Positions 5,699 through 6,471 of a stretch of 6,471 nucleotides of DNA are shown here, in pieces (the first letter of the stretch is position 1; each line of letters opens with the position of its first letter). The notes under the pieces are model-generated. The model was not told the DNA's origin. It saw only the letters and a program-made list of their open reading frames with translations, and did no database searches. The position numbers and the translations under genes were made by a program. This DNA comes from an uncultured Treponema sp. (GTDB lineage Bacteria; Spirochaetota; Spirochaetia; Treponematales; Treponemataceae), in NCBI GenBank assembly GCA_934699065.1, contig CAKUWD010000169.1:1-6471 (forward strand), read 5' to 3'.

Positions 5699-5714
5699 AA
5701 TGTCATTAAGTTAA
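5698..5714. repeat. Terminal inverted repeat, inner end of right IS
   Basis: CAATGTCATTAAGTTAA, identical to the outer end of the left IS and the exact reverse complement of its inner end. Although the transposases have diverged, the ends have not, so one transposase could plausibly act on all of them. Confidence 0.85.
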
Positions 5715-5726
5715 AATAACAAACAT

Positions 5727-5765
5727 AGATTCCTATATCAGAAATGGTATAGGGGTCTTTTTTTT
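5727..5765 (+). terminator. Read-in terminator at the upstream end of the right IS
   Basis: AGATTCCTATATCA (5727-5740) pairs with TGGTATAGGGGTCT (5745-5758) through several U-G wobbles around a GAAA tetraloop, followed by a run of eight Ts (5758-5765). It is equivalent to the hairpin at 4298-4335 in the left copy. The stem bases differ between copies but pairing is kept. It should block transcripts entering the IS from the hydrolase segment. Confidence 0.8.
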
Positions 5766-5770
5766 AACAC

Positions 5771-5776
5771 TTGACA
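5771..5776 (+). promoter_or_regulatory. Conserved TTGACA (-35-like) in right IS leader
   Basis: Same element and same 17-base distance to GGCCGC as in the left IS, while most of the bases between have changed. No -10 box is visible at the right place. Confidence 0.35.
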
Positions 5777-5793
5777 CGAACGACAAAATGTGC

Positions 5794-5838
5794 GGCCGCT
5801 TTCGCTACTGATCGAATAGAGAGGTAGCGAAAGCGGCC
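5794..5838 (+). repeat. 15-bp GC-rich hairpin in the transposase leader (right IS)
   Basis: GGCCGCTTTCGCTAC (5794-5808) and GTAGCGAAAGCGGCC (5824-5838), with a 15-base loop. Both arms are identical to those in the left copy, although the loop is different. Confidence 0.75.
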
Positions 5839-5867
5839 CTTGTAATTAGCAAGAGTTAATTGCAAGG
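5838..5867 (+). promoter_or_regulatory. Hairpin that sequesters the transposase Shine-Dalgarno (right IS)
   Basis: CCTTGTAATTA (5838-5848) pairs with TAATTGCAAGG (5857-5867) over 11 positions with one U-G wobble. The 3' arm covers AAGG of the AAGGAGG ribosome site (5864-5870). The left copy keeps this fold with a longer stem and a different loop, which supports RNA-level function. Confidence 0.7.
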
Positions 5868-5877
5868 AGGTGCTTAT

Positions 5878-6420
5878 ATGAAACCAAAACACATTAAAAA
5901 GCTATTAATGTCGGAAATTGAAACTGTTGCAAATGCTTCTGATAAGTATTGTTCAAATCCAGGGCGTGATTTTTCACGAGAACGAAAACTCTCTTTTAAA
6001 AAAGTCGTGGAAAGTATTATCGGAATGGGTAGCAAGCGACTTACAAATGAGTTGATTGACATCTTTAATAATGACCCTGAAATGCCCTCCGCCTCTGCTT
6101 TTGTCCAACAACGGAGCAAAATCAAGCCGGAAGCCTTCAGGGATATATTGGCAGGGTTCACAGAAAAGATAACCGAGCAATCTTGCCAATTAAGATTATT
6201 GGCAGTAGATGGTTCTGATATTCAAATCGCAACTAATCCAGATGATGAAGATACCTATTTTCCAGGGGCAAATGGTCAGAAGCCTTACAACCTAATTCAT
6301 TTAAACGCCCTTTATGATCTTGAACAACATATTTATGTTGATTCAAGAATACAAGGGCGTATGAGTGGGAATGAACATATGGCATTGCAAGAAATGGTTG
6401 GAAAGCTGGGCGAGCATTAA
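5878..6420 (+). pseudogene. Truncated IS4-family transposase, 174 native residues plus 6 foreign ones
   Basis: The start is ATG 5878 behind AAGGAGG (5864-5870); an in-frame TTG at 5860 lies inside the leader hairpin and is rejected. The first 174 residues align with the left transposase at about 62% identity (108 of 175 columns, hand count), including M-K-P-K-H-I-K-K, P-S-A-S-A-F-V-Q-Q-R and the first catalytic motif V-D-G-S-D (D111). After L-Q-E-M-V the frame runs into the mnmE fragment in the wrong frame, adds G-K-L-G-E-H and stops at 6418-6420. The second catalytic Asp and the whole YREK region are gone, so it cannot catalyse transposition. The retained N-terminal part might still bind IS ends and could act as an inhibitor, as truncated transposases do in some IS systems; that is speculation. 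Confidence 0.88.
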
Positions 6421-6471
6421 CGGGATTCCTGTGCGCTTGTTTGATACGGCCGGTTTGCGCCAGACCAGTGA
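6398..6471 (+). pseudogene. mnmE: Internal fragment of MnmE (tRNA modification GTPase), open at right edge
   Basis: Read from 6398, the frame gives L-E-S-W-A-S-I-N-G-I-P-V-R-L-F-D-T-A-G-L (6398-6457) and then R-Q-T-S to the window end. D-T-A-G-L-R with the preceding G-I-P-V-R-L is the G3 (Walker B) motif of the MnmE GTPase domain; Era and Der have D-T-P-G or D-T-G-G instead. MnmE works with MnmG to modify the wobble uridine of certain tRNAs. Everything upstream, including the folate-binding domain and the G1 and G2 motifs, is absent, and the truncated transposase is joined here. Its base composition (34 of 61 bases at 6411-6471 are G/C) differs sharply from the A/T-rich IS. The rest of the gene, if present, lies beyond the window. 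The junction could be a deletion or an assembly error. Confidence 0.7.

Larger units (their letters stand above)
5698..6397 (+). mobile_element. Right IS copy, IS4 family, truncated at its 3' side
   Basis: It begins with the 17-bp terminal repeat (5698-5714), and its leader and transposase start match the left IS in order and spacing. It runs on the + strand, so the two elements are inverted with their transposase starts facing inward. Only about 700 of an expected ~1650 bases are present; homology stops after the codons for L-Q-E-M-V near 6397. The far terminal repeat is missing. Together with the left IS it brackets the hydrolase gene in composite-transposon fashion. Confidence 0.85.

Noticed and set aside
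5874..6189. Minus-strand open frames inside the truncated transposase
   Set aside because: They lie opposite a clear homologue of the left transposase and are shadow frames.
1..6471. CRISPR array, tRNA or rRNA genes
   Set aside because: I saw no regularly spaced direct repeats, tRNA cloverleaf or conserved rRNA sequence anywhere in the window.

Overview
This window is a mosaic of accessory DNA from an anaerobic gut- or rumen-type bacterium. The host assignment is an inference from three signals: phage head genes and a G/C-rich intergenic repeat of a style I associate with Treponema, a short MnmE fragment at the right edge whose wording also looks spirochaetal, and a low-G+C transposon region that looks Firmicute-like (Lachnospiraceae style). 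No rRNA or tRNA gene is present to settle it.

Layout. (1) 1-1590, + strand: a piece of a tailed-phage head module. It holds the C-terminal part of an HK97-fold major capsid protein, a structured intergenic repeat (535-690), a head-tail connector-like protein, and a small protein that probably acts at the head-tail joint. Base composition falls sharply after the repeat. (2) 1643-2689, + strand: a complete DUF1016/YhcG-type PD-(D/E)XK nuclease with a strong ribosome binding site, ending 24 bp before an insertion sequence. (3) 2714-4366: a complete IS4-family element of about 1.65 kb. It has 17-bp perfect terminal inverted repeats and an intact 439-aa transposase on the minus strand. (4) 4367-5697: a segment carrying one gene, a membrane-anchored alpha/beta hydrolase (minus strand), with its own terminator, a near-consensus promoter and a 35-bp palindromic operator, plus a folded repeat. 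(5) 5698 to about 6397: the first ~700 bp of a second, divergent copy of the same kind of IS, in opposite orientation and broken inside its transposase. (6) ~6398-6471: out-of-frame joining to an internal fragment of mnmE (tRNA modification GTPase).

How the parts relate. The two IS elements flank the hydrolase in inverted orientation and share the same 17-bp terminal repeat, so 2714-6397 has the plan of a composite transposon. The two transposases are only about 62% identical over the shared ~175 residues (counted by hand), so the pair did not arise by recent duplication. Both elements carry the same three-part leader before the transposase start: an intrinsic terminator just inside the end, a GC-rich hairpin, and a hairpin whose 3' arm covers the Shine-Dalgarno sequence. 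The complete IS also has an inward-facing terminator at its other end. Together these look like an insulation system that prevents transposase expression from outside transcripts.

The strongest leads are this conserved leader, the hydrolase operator with no regulator in the window, and the junction of the broken IS with mnmE, which is either a real deletion or an assembly chimera. I see no convincing new multi-gene system.
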